From positions 58,247,439 to 58,311,438 of the forward strand of contig NC_088800.1 of the NCBI RefSeq assembly GCF_011386835.1: DNA of 64,000 nucleotides. Reading direction: 5' to 3'. The notes beneath the pieces were generated by a model. The model saw only the letters and a program-made list of their open reading frames with translations, did not search any database and was not told the origin of the DNA. This document shows positions 34,001 to 42,200 of the stretch, one piece after another. The position numbers were made by a program, and so were the translations under genes. How positions within the stretch are numbered: position 1 is the stretch's first letter; each line of letters opens with the position of its first letter. The stretch is from Chrysemys picta bellii (taxonomy: Eukaryota > Chordata > Testudines > Emydidae).

Positions 34001-34993
34001 GCCGGAGGCCAGACGCCTCTCCAGCTCCAAGACCTCCCGCTCCAACTGCCCTATCAGCGCATCTCGCCGCCGGCTGGCGCCCCGGGTGTAGTTCCGGCAG
34101 AAGAGCCGCGCGCGGACCTTCCCCACGTCCCACCACCGCCGCGCCGAGGGAAAGGCGCGCCGCTGCCCCTGCCAGGCCAGCCAGAACTCCCGGAAGGATG
34201 CCACGAAGCCCACGTCCTCCAGCAAACTATTATTAAAATGCCAATAGGCCGGCCCCGGCCGCTCGGAACTGAGAGAAGCCGTCACGGTCACCAGATGGTG
34301 ATCCGAGAACGGGGCCGGCCGGACGCTGGAGGCATGGGCCCGCGCCAGATGAAAGCGGGACAGATAGATCCGGTCCAACCGGGAGTGGCGCGACCGGTCG
34401 TCCTCCACCCGGACATAGGTGAAGGTGGTGTCGTCGTCCGGGTGGTGTTCGCGCCAGACGTCCACCAGGGAGTGATGGTCTACAATCTCCCTGAGGACGC
34501 CCGCGGCCGCCTGGGAATTTTCAAGCCCGGAGCGGTCCCGGTCCTCGAGGGTGGTGTTAAAGTCCCCGCCCAGGACCAGGCACTCGCGAGAATCCAGAGT
34601 GCCGAGGAAGGCCGCCGCCCGCTGATAGAAAGGCACTCGTTCCAGGCCCGCGTTCGGGGCATAGACGTTGACCAAGTTCAGAACCAGCCCCTCCACACGG
34701 GCCCGGACGTGCAGCAAGCGGCCCGGCACGACCTCGGCGACCCCCAGTACCTCAGGCCGCAGCCCCGGGGAGAACAGGGTGGCCACCCCAGCCGAATGGG
34801 TGCTGAGGTGGCTAAAATAAACCCCGTCTCCCCACTCCAGCCGCCAGCTAGCCTCGACGGCCGGAGCCGTGTGGGTCTCCTGCAGGAAAATCACAGAGTA
34901 CCCCCCCTCCCGAAGGAAGGAGAGCACCTGGCTCCTGCGGAGACCCACCCTACAGCCCCGAGTGTTCAGCGAGGCAAAGGTGGTAACTGTCAT
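31073..34993 (-). CDS. ORF2, Tx1-like endonuclease/reverse transcriptase, copy A
   Basis: 1306 aa. Residues 1-240 form an AP-type endonuclease: SLNTRG (8-13), FLQETH (36-41), YAPN (111-114), GGDFN (142-146), SRLDRIY (204-210) and SDHHLV (230-235) hold the Asn, Glu, Asp and His residues expected in the active site. The reverse transcriptase spans roughly 500-780: LLPKKGDLRDLRNWRPVSLL, motif A LDQEKAFDR (596-604), motif B GVRQGCPLSGQL (653-664) and the catalytic YADD (697-700). A CX2CX7HX4C finger lies at 1169-1185, as in L1/Tx1 ORF2. The protein would nick the target and prime reverse transcription of the LINE RNA there. No stop or frameshift is seen. The ATG overlaps the ORF1 stop as ATGA, so translation probably depends on re-initiation. 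Confidence 0.95.
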   Translation of the reverse strand: MTVTTFASLNTRGCRVGLRRSQVLSFLREGGYSVIFLQETHTAPAVEASWRLEWGDGVYFSHLSTHSAGVATLFSPGLRPEVLGVAEVVPGRLLHVRARVEGLVLNLVNVYAPNAGLERVPFYQRAAAFLGTLDSRECLVLGGDFNTTLEDRDRSGLENSQAAAGVLREIVDHHSLVDVWREHHPDDDTTFTYVRVEDDRSRHSRLDRIYLSRFHLARAHASSVRPAPFSDHHLVTVTASLSSERPGPAYWHFNNSLLEDVGFVASFREFWLAWQGQRRAFPSARRWWDVGKVRARLFCRNYTRGASRRRDALIGQLEREVLELERRLASGPEDSPLCAAYREKREELRALEDHRARGAFVRSRIRLLREMDRGSRFFYALEKRRGAKKHVTCLLAEDGVPLTDPEEMRDRARAFYAALFSPDPTDAEARRVLWTELPTVSAGDRDRLELPLSLAEFSAALRLMPTNKSPGMDGLTVEFYRVFWDVLGPDLVTVWAESLQGGVLPLSCRRAVLALLPKKGDLRDLRNWRPVSLLSTDYKVVAKAISLRLGSVLADVVHPDQTYTVPGRSIFNNLYLIRDLLELGRRDGLSFALLSLDQEKAFDRMDHGYLLGTLRAFGFGPQFVGFLQVLYAEAECLVKLNWTLTEPVSFGRGVRQGCPLSGQLYALAIEPFLCLLRRRLAGLVLREPELRLVLSAYADDVLLVVQDPADLVRVEACQAVYSAASSARVNWVKSSGLVVGDGWQAGSLPPALQAIRWSVGPLLYLGVYLSATHPSPSENWLDLEARVRERLRRWTGLLRCLSLRGRALVLNQLVLSMLWHRLNTLSPAPELLARLQRIALEFFWPGLHWVSAGVLSLPLEEGGQGLVCLRSQVHVFRLQALQRLLYGAGSPAWSTLAHAFLRRLRGLRYDRQLLFLHPRGLPRDLSELPVFYQDLLRTWKLFSATRSTVATEGVDLLAEPLLHNPDLRVQVAESPSVSRRLVLAETTRVGDLLDYTRGDWVDPRALGRRMGLSTLATPLRVLQEVGAALSPLALGFLWRALREGAPRPPLTPGPPDLFLGPLFREPPRLPRSHNPSRLHTLQPVRFRTASRDHLYTLVLHTLHHLTLVSRPDTKWRDYLLPVEGEEPRWASLYSTLVPRPAGDIGWRLLHGAVSTGVYLARFTPIPEACPFCGIRETLAHAYLECARLQPLFRLLQNLLLRFWLHFSPHLFIYAHPVRGPTKSRDLLVNLFLALAKLTIYNTREKMLDEGVLCDCGAYFHTSLVSRLRAEFHWAASAGSLATFEEQWALSGVLCSVSPSGSLILNL
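34990..34993 (-). promoter_or_regulatory. ATGA stop/start overlap, copy A
   Basis: The plus strand reads TCAT at 34990-34993. On the minus strand, ATG of ORF2 and TGA of ORF1 overlap by four bases. Similar overlaps in other LINEs permit translation of ORF2 by termination-reinitiation. Confidence 0.85.
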
Positions 34994-37737
34994 GCGAAGG
35001 GCTGGGGCAGATCCTCACGGGCGGAGGGACCATCGGCCCCCAGTGGGCCCCGCAAGATCCCGGTTTCGACTCCGAAGGTCAAAAGGGAGTCGCGGAATCT
35101 GCGGGCCCGCCGATAGGCCGCGATGTCCCGCCGACCGGACCCCCGCCCCTCCCCTAAAAGCGCCTGCACGGCCCGGAGGACGAGATGGAAGTCCCCCCAG
35201 CGCTGAAGGGCGAGCTGCACCTTACCCTGGGAACCACGGGAATCTGATAGAAAGAGGCGCAGCTCATCTCGCAGCGCGGAGGGGGAGGCAGCGGCCAAGC
35301 CGCCGCCATCCTCCGGAGGGGCCCCTGAAGGGTCCTCGCAGCCCACGGTGACGGACATACAAGGGGCCGAGTTCCGGCGCTGCTGCGCCGGGCAGCCCGT
35401 CCCCATCCCCGGCAAAGGAGAGGGCGGCTGAGGGAACAACACAGCCCCCACAGTGGCAGGAAGGGGAGACACGAAAACCGCCCCCTGAGGGTTGTCTGCA
35501 GGCAACGGAAATGCGACAACCCCGGGGGCGGCAGTAACACCAGAGGTGGCAGACAGAGACACCTCGGGGACAGGATCTGGGGCAAGGGTGGGAGTAGGGG
35601 CGGGGCTCGAGGCGGGAACAGGGACTTGGGCAGGAGAGGGGACAGGATCAGGGACGGGAGCGGGAACGGGCTCCTCATCTCCCGCTGCCAAGCCGCTAGA
35701 CTGCGGCTCCCCTCGGCCAAGGTCAGCATCCGAGGGGACGGAGGCAGCAGGGACAGGGGAAGCCTCAGGGGCAGGAACGATGGAAGGGGCAAGATCGGGG
35801 GCAGGAACCGGCCGCTCAGCAACGGCCGTCGCCCCGAGGGGCTCGGCGGCCGTGCACGAGATGGGAGTCGCGGCCGGGCTGGCAGGTAGGGCTAAGGGTT
35901 CTCCCAGGACTAAGTCGGGAGCGGCAGAGTGGGGTGAGGAACCGGGAGCAGGAGAAGGGGGCGGGACTAAGCCAGCACCCGGATCGGGGCCCGCTGGCGG
36001 AGGGTCGTCCTCCCCCTGGGTAACCGGGGTCAGACCCAGGGCCTCGATCTCATCGAAAATGGAGGCGAAAGCGGTCCCCTCGGCCCCGGCCACCTCCCCG
36101 CCAGTCACAGGAACAAGGGCCGCCCCGGCATCGGCGGCGGCGGCGGGGGGGACAGACGGAGCAAGGGCCGGGAGAACCGCTGCTAAAGCCTCCTCAGGCG
36201 TGGGCCCAACAAAAGGGACAGAAGTGTCCCCAGCCGCTGCCACGGCATCCACGGTCTCCATGGCCGGCACCTCCTGCTGGGCACCGTCCGGGGGCGCGGA
36301 AACAGAACTAACAACGTCGGCCCCCCGCGGCATCTTTCGGGGGGCCTGCTCTCCCTCCTCATCAGAGGGGAGGGAGAGAGCCCGCGACCTGCGGGCGCCG
36401 CGCTTCCCCCGGACGGTCACCCAGCCCCCCGAGGTGGAAGAGGAGGTGGAGGGCCGGTCAGCAGGGGCAGGGCCAGAGGGCAAGGGCGATGGCTTCGGGG
36501 CTTGGGGCGGCAGGGTCGGAGGGACAGCAGGGGAGAGGGAAACCTCCCCCTGGGGCGGGCCCTTCCCCGCAGCCGGCGGAAGCTGCCCCGCCCTCTCCTC
36601 CACATGCCCCGCCGATCCAGGGTCGGCGACGGCAAGGCCCGCCTGCCCGGCCGTCTCCGCGGCCAGAGCGGGAACCGCGGCAGAAGGAGGAGGGGCGGCG
36701 GCAGCAGCAGTGTCCGAACCGCCAGGGTTGCCGGCGATGACAGGGCCGGCACCCTCCCGGGCCCCGGGGGTCTCGGACGCCCCTCCAGGCCGGGCCAGGG
36801 GACAGTCCCTCCGGACATGCCCCGGCGCCCGGCAGAGGAAGCACCGTGCCTCCCCCGTCGAATAATGGACCCGATAATGGGCCCCCCGGTAGGGCACCAG
36901 GAAGGACCCCTCGAGCGCCACTCCGGCACCCGCCGCCGGTGGCAGCTGAAGCTGGACCTGCCGGCGGAAAGACAGGATGTGCCGGAGGGCAGGGTCCTTA
37001 CAGCCCAATGAAAGAGAGCTCAGAATGGAAATGGGCTTCCCCAGGGTGGAGAGGGCCGGCAACAGGGCGGCGTTGGGGAGGTAGGGCGGGACAGAGGTCA
37101 AGAGCACCCGTACGCCCAGGTCCTCCAGGGGTTCCAAAGGCACAAACACGCCCCCCACCGCCAGGCCTCGTTCCACCGCCTCCTGCGCGGCGGCCACCGA
37201 CGCCAGGAAGAACACGGCCTTCCCGTACATCTTGGAGGCCGCCACGATGGCCGTAGGCCCCACCACCCTCGCCAACGCCCGCACATAAGTCTCAATGTGG
37301 GGCGAGGCAGGCACCAAATGGCAACGGACGCCATGCCTCCTAGTCAGCGAGGGGAAGGGGCCGTGGTCACCAGGGACAGGTCCAGAGGCGGCGGTCGGGG
37401 CGGACGACGCGGCGGCACGCAAAGAGGCGGCGGCCACCTGGGCGTATGCTCTGGGGGCCGGAGGTGGAGCACCACCAGAGCTGGTGGAAGGGACGGCAGG
37501 AGAGGGAGGGGCCGCGGCCGGTGTCGGGGCCGCAGCGGGGACTGTAGCCCCGCCCGCAGGAGGTCTGGCTCCACGGGCAGGGCCCTTGCCCTTCTTCCTC
37601 CCTTGGCCCTTCCTGCCGGTGGAGGGGGCAGCCGTGGCAGCGGCAGTATCCGGGACAGGGCCAGCCGAGGGGCCGGCCACTGGGGTGGGCGGGGGTGCAG
37701 GGGCAGGGGCAGGGGCAGGGGCAGAGTCCCCCGCCAT
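34990..37737 (-). CDS. ORF1, zinc-knuckle nucleic-acid-binding protein, copy A
   Basis: 915 aa from the ATG at 37737, which has a strong context (G at -3, G at +4). The frame stays open about 20 codons further upstream but without an ATG. The N-terminus is Pro/Ala-rich with a basic patch (GRKGQGRKKGKGPARGARPP, about residues 41-60). Residues about 140-300 form a compact, less biased region that may hold an RRM-like fold, and CFLCRAPGHVRRDC (299-312) is a CX2CX4HX4C zinc knuckle. About 600 residues of low-complexity Pro/Ala/Ser/Glu sequence follow, ending in a short structured tail. By analogy with Tx1-group ORF1 proteins it should bind LINE RNA and form the RNP. It is long for an ORF1. Confidence 0.88.
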   Translation of the reverse strand: MAGDSAPAPAPAPAPPPTPVAGPSAGPVPDTAAATAAPSTGRKGQGRKKGKGPARGARPPAGGATVPAAAPTPAAAPPSPAVPSTSSGGAPPPAPRAYAQVAAASLRAAASSAPTAASGPVPGDHGPFPSLTRRHGVRCHLVPASPHIETYVRALARVVGPTAIVAASKMYGKAVFFLASVAAAQEAVERGLAVGGVFVPLEPLEDLGVRVLLTSVPPYLPNAALLPALSTLGKPISILSSLSLGCKDPALRHILSFRRQVQLQLPPAAGAGVALEGSFLVPYRGAHYRVHYSTGEARCFLCRAPGHVRRDCPLARPGGASETPGAREGAGPVIAGNPGGSDTAAAAAPPPSAAVPALAAETAGQAGLAVADPGSAGHVEERAGQLPPAAGKGPPQGEVSLSPAVPPTLPPQAPKPSPLPSGPAPADRPSTSSSTSGGWVTVRGKRGARRSRALSLPSDEEGEQAPRKMPRGADVVSSVSAPPDGAQQEVPAMETVDAVAAAGDTSVPFVGPTPEEALAAVLPALAPSVPPAAAADAGAALVPVTGGEVAGAEGTAFASIFDEIEALGLTPVTQGEDDPPPAGPDPGAGLVPPPSPAPGSSPHSAAPDLVLGEPLALPASPAATPISCTAAEPLGATAVAERPVPAPDLAPSIVPAPEASPVPAASVPSDADLGRGEPQSSGLAAGDEEPVPAPVPDPVPSPAQVPVPASSPAPTPTLAPDPVPEVSLSATSGVTAAPGVVAFPLPADNPQGAVFVSPLPATVGAVLFPQPPSPLPGMGTGCPAQQRRNSAPCMSVTVGCEDPSGAPPEDGGGLAAASPSALRDELRLFLSDSRGSQGKVQLALQRWGDFHLVLRAVQALLGEGRGSGRRDIAAYRRARRFRDSLLTFGVETGILRGPLGADGPSAREDLPQPFA

Positions 37738-39129
37738 TACAACCTGCAGCCGCTCCTCCCCTCTAGGCAAAAGACAAAACGAGGGAAAGGCAACCACTCC
37801 CCCCCGCTAGGCTGCAGGCTGGGGAGGAGGGTACCAATGGAGAGGGCACACAGGAGCGAAAAGAGAGGGGTGGGGCACAGGTACCAAAAAAGAAAGCCGG
37901 CTTCCCCGGCTACACTGGGGCAGGGGGGGGGACTACAACAGTGAAAGGGGGGGGTGAACAGTGCAAAAGGGGGGGGGGCAACAAAACGGGGGTACAAGCG
38001 CGCGCGGGGGGGGCGAAGGGGGGGGGTGCACCGAAGCAGCGACTCGAAAACAGAATGGAATGTCCAGCCAGCTGCAGCCCAAGGACAAGGAGGGGTAGGA
38101 GGAAAAACTCCAGCCAGCCGCAGCCCAAGGACAGGGCCGGGAACACGGCCAGCAGGCTAGGAACCGAGGGGGGGGGGGAATGGGCACCAAAAAAAATAAA
38201 CCGAAGGGGCTCAAAAGGAGGGGGGTAAAATAGGGCCAACTAATACAAAGGGGGCTACAGGGAGGGGACCCCACCAGCGAAACGTAGTTGGGGGGCAGGA
38301 GAAGTCCAGGGCGGGGGAAAAGGTGCACCCACAGCGTTCGCGAAGCGCAGGCTCTGCCGTTCACTGCTGCAAGTAAACAGTCCCGGACGATGGAAATGGC
38401 GGGGGGAGCAAACAGCCCCGCCGAGGGTCGAAAAGCAGGTCCAGGTGGCACGCGGGGCGGTGGAGGGGTTGTCGGCAGCTGTCGGCGGTGGGGGTGGTGG
38501 TAGAGGGGGAGCAGATGGACGAAGGGGGGGGGCACCGCACCCCCCCACACACCCCCTTCAACAGTCCGCTACGGGGGACGGGATAGCAGGCTCCCAAGTC
38601 GACCTCGGAGCTTCCTGGCAAGCGACGGCTTCCAGTCCGAGGAATTACAAACGAGAGGCTCAGTACCGTCCACACTCCTAACGCGACTGGGGGCACCACC
38701 ACCCCAGGAGCAAAGATGGCAAAGTCACTCAAAACACAGTCCTCAAACAACCCCCTCCACAATCTCCCGAACCAGGGACGCAGTCTCTTCGCACTCCGCG
38801 ACGGAGGCAGCGGCTCCCACACAGGAACAACAGCAGCAGCAGCGAGCGGCAGTCAGCCGGCCGGGCAACCGGCCAGGCAGGCAAGCAAGCAGACAGGTGG
38901 GCCCCCAGATGGTATCGGTGTTGGCGTTGGGGGGCCGACGCTTCTCCCTCCGGAGGCGAGGGCGAGGGGGAGGGCAGGCCGGCAAGGCCCCCCCCTCCGC
39001 ACTCACTCACTCACTCACTCACGCAGTAGCGGCAGCGGCAGCGGCAGCAACAAGGAGAGCAGCAAGCAGCAGCTGGAGAGGGCCAGGAAAGGCCGGAGGG
39101 AGAAGGGAGCACAGAGAGCTCCTGCAACC
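37738..39129 (-). promoter_or_regulatory. 5' UTR/putative internal promoter of copy A
   Basis: About 1.39 kb from the LINE 5' end to the ORF1 ATG. It holds many G runs on the plus strand (37923-38240; C runs in the transcript), a 47-bp near-tandem repeat (38064-38089 and 38111-38136), an ACTC tetranucleotide array (38999-39020) and a GCA-type array. Full-length LINE 5' regions usually contain the promoter; no core element could be assigned. Open frames here are low-complexity artefacts. Confidence 0.55.
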
Positions 39130-39140
39130 TGTAGTGAGGC
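39130..39140. other. LINE target duplication 2 (TGTAGTGAGGC), between copies
   Basis: This 11-mer separates the 5' end of copy A (...CTCCTGCAACC) from the 3' end of copy B (CGTATTGG...). Its presence between the LINEs shows that each insertion had its own target duplication. Confidence 0.88.
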
Positions 39141-39283
39141 CGTATTGGTGAACCGGGAGGTGGGCGGGCTTAACCGCCCACTACGAAAGGCCCCTCCCCC
39201 AACCTAGCGGGAGGGACCACTGGACCCAGTACCAAATGATTACGTGGGACAACTAATAAAAAAAACAGGGAGCGAGGTGACGG

Positions 39284-42200
39284 TCATAGGTTCAAAATCA
39301 GGGAACCAGATGGGGACACCGAGCAGAGAACCCCGGACAGCGCCCACTGCTCCTCGAAGGTGGCAAGGGAGCCAGCAGACGCTGCCCAGTGAAACTCCGC
39401 CCGGAGACGTGAAACCAAAGAGGTATGAAAGTAGGCCCCACAGTCGCAGAGCACCCCCTCGTCCAACATCTTCTCCCTGGTATTATAGATGGTGAGTTTG
39501 GCCAGGGCCAGGAAGAGGTTGACGAGGAGGTCCCGCGACTTAGTGGGGCCACGGACAGGGTGCGCATAAAGAAACAAGTGCGGGGAAAAGTGTAGCCAGA
39601 ACCTCAACAAGAGGTTCTGGAGAAGCCGGAAAAGGGGCTGCAACCTGGCGCACTCAAGGTAAGCGTGCGCCAGGGTCTCCCTAATGCCGCAAAATGGGCA
39701 GGCCTCAGGAATAGGGGTGAACCGCGCCAAGTACACGCCCGTGCTCACGGCCCCATGAAGGAGCCGCCAACCAATGTCCCCGGCGGGCCTTGGAACTAAG
39801 GTGGAATAAAGGCTGGCCCACCGGGGCTCCTCACCCTCCACAGGTAGCAGATAGTCCCTCCACTTGGTGTCGGGGCGGGACACGAGGGTGAGGTGATGCA
39901 ACGTGTGGAGCACGAGCGTGTACAGGTGGTCTCTGGACGCGGTCCGAAACCGGACCGGCTGCAAAGTGTGCAGCCGGCTCGGATGATGGGAACGGGGGAG
40001 CCGGGGGGGCTCACGGAACAAGGGCCCGAGAAAAAGGTCCGGAGGGCCTGGGGTGAGGGGTGGGCGGGGAGCGCCCTCCCGCAGGGCCCGCCACAGGAAG
40101 CCGAGAGCAAGAGGTGACAATGCAGCGCCCACCTCCTGGAGTACACGCAGAGGGGTCGCGAGGGTGGAGAGCCCCATGCGCCGACCAAGCGCACGGGGAT
40201 CCACCCAGTCCCCTCTGGTGTAGTCCAGGAGGTCTCCGACCCTGGTGGTTTCCGCCAGGACCAACCTCCGGCTCACCGAGGGTGACTCCGCCACCTGCAC
40301 ATGGAGATCGGGATTGTGCAGCAGGGGCTCCGCGAGGAGATCCACACCCTCGGTGGCCACAGTGGACCTGGTCGCCGAAAAAAGCTTCCAGGTCCGGAGA
40401 AGGTCCTGGTAGAAGACCGGCAGCTCCGAGAGGTCTCGCGGAAGACCTCTCGGGTGAAGAAAAAGGAGCTGCCGGTCGTATCGGAGCCCTCGGAGGCGGC
40501 GGAGGAAGGCGTGCGCTAACGTGCTCCATGTCGGACTACCCGCACCGTAAAGGAGCCTCTGCAGGGCCTGGAGGCGGAAGACATGGACCTGGCTACGAAG
40601 GCAGACCAGGCCCTGTCCCCCCTCCTCCAGGGGAAGACTCAGAACCCCTGCAGAGACCCAGTGCAGTCCAGGCCAGAAGAACTCCAGGGCTATCCTCTGG
40701 AGCCTGGCCAGGAGTTCCGGGGCCGGGCTCAGGGTGTTGAGCCGGTGCCAGAGCATGGACAGGACGAGCTGGTTCAGCACCAGCGCCCTCCCCCGCAGGG
40801 AGAGACACCGGAGCAGTCCCGTCCATCTCCGCAACCGCTCACGCACCCTGGCCTCCAAATCCAGCCAGTTCTCCGACAGAGAAGGATGCGTGGCGGAAAG
40901 ATAAACGCCTAGATAGAGCAGCGGACCCGCGCTCCACCGAATGGCTTGTAGCGCGGGTGGGAGGGAGCCCGCCTGCCAACCGTCCCCGACCACCAGGCCA
41001 GAGCTCTTGACCCAGTTGACCCGGGCGGAGGAGGCGGCCGAATAAACGGCCTGGCAGGCCTCCACCCGCACCAGATCCGCTGGGTCCTGGACCACGAGGA
41101 GCACGTCGTCGGCGTACGCCGACAGGACCAGCCGCAGCTCCGGCTCCCGGAGCACCAACCCTGCCAACCTCCGACGGAGGAGGCAGAGGAAGGGCTCGAT
41201 CGCCAGAGCGTACAGCTGGCCCGAGAGGGGGCACCCTTGCCGTACTCCCCGCCCGAAGCTGACCGGCTCGGTCAGGGTCCAGTTGAGCTTGACCAGACAC
41301 TCCGCCTCAGCGTACAGCACCTGGAGAAAGCCCACAAACTGGGGCCCGAAGCCGAACGCCCGCAGAGTGCCCAGGAGGTACCCGTGGTCCATCCTGTCGA
41401 ACGCCTTCTCCTGGTCCAGAGACAGGAGGGCGAACGACAGACCATCCCTACGTCCCAGCTCCAACAGGTCCCGGACCAAGTACAGGTTGTCAAAGATGCT
41501 CCGGCCCGGGACGGTGTAGGTCTGGTCGGGGTGGACCACGTCCGCCAGCACGGACCCCAGCCGCAGCGAGATGGCCTTCGCTACGACCTTATAGTCCGTG
41601 CTGAGGAGCGAGACGGGACGCCAATTTCGTAAATCGCGGAGGTCCCCCTTCTTCGGCAACAAGGCGAGCACGGCTCGCCTGCACGAGAGAGGGAGGACCC
41701 CGCCCTGCAAGGACTCGGCCCAGACGGTGACGAGGTCTGGGCCGAGGACGTCCCAGAACACGCGGTAAAACTCCACGGTCAGCCCGTCCATGCCCGGAGA
41801 TTTGTTAGTGGGCATGAGCCGGAGGGCTGCCGAGAACTCGGCCAGAGAAAGAGGCAGCTCCAGCCGGTCCCGGTCGCCCGCGCTGACCGTCGGGAGCTCG
41901 GTCCAGAGCACCCTGCGGGCCTCGGCGTCGGTCGGATCCGGGGAGAAAAGAGCGGCGTAGAAGGCTCTGGCCCTGTCACGCATCTCCTCCGGATCAGTGA
42001 GGGGGACGCCGTCCTCCGCCAGGAGGCAGGTGACATGCTTTTTGGCCCCCCTCCGTTTCTCCAGGGCGTAGAAGAAGCGGGAGCCGCGATCCATCTCCCG
42101 AAGGAGACGGATGCGGGATCGAACAAACGCGCCCCGGGCCCGGTGGTCTTCCAGGGCCCGGAGCTCCTCTCGCTTCTCCCGGTACGCCGCGCAGAGGGGT

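Larger units (their letters stand above)
30931..39129 (-). mobile_element. Tx1-like non-LTR retrotransposon, copy A, full length
   Basis: A complete LINE of 8199 bp on the minus strand: 5' UTR 39129-37738, ORF1 37737-34990, ORF2 34993-31073 and a 142-bp 3' UTR ending at 30931. Both ORFs are open. The apurinic-type endonuclease at the N-terminus of ORF2, the RT, the C-terminal CCHC finger and the separate zinc-knuckle ORF1 define an L1-superfamily element of the Tx1 group. The 1306-aa ORF2 is close to the length reported for Xenopus Tx1. Instead of a poly-A tail the element ends in ...CCAATACG directly at the target sequence. GC content is visibly higher than in the flanks. Confidence 0.92.

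Noticed and set aside
34238..35116. 292-aa plus-strand open frame (and its twin at 42449-43327)
   Set aside because: It lies antisense to the ORF1/ORF2 junction of the LINE and has no recognisable domain. Long antisense frames are expected in GC-rich coding DNA.
35492..36865. 457-aa plus-strand Gly/Ala/Thr-rich frame (twin at 43703-45076)
   Set aside because: It is the reverse complement of the low-complexity C-terminal half of ORF1. The sense frame has the zinc knuckle and the matching neighbour ORF2.
37737..37797. ORF1 starting at 37797 (935 aa)
   Set aside because: The codon at 37797-37795 is GTG, not ATG. The first ATG with a good context is at 37737, giving 915 aa; the same holds for copy B (45942 rather than 46002).
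37910..38550. Overlapping Pro/Gly-rich frames in the LINE 5' UTR (and in copy B)
   Set aside because: They arise from homopolymer G/C runs, and indels between the two copies shift these frames, which is inconsistent with coding.
38999..39020. ACTC array as a CRISPR-like or telomeric repeat
   Set aside because: It is a plain tetranucleotide microsatellite inside the LINE 5' UTR with no spacers.
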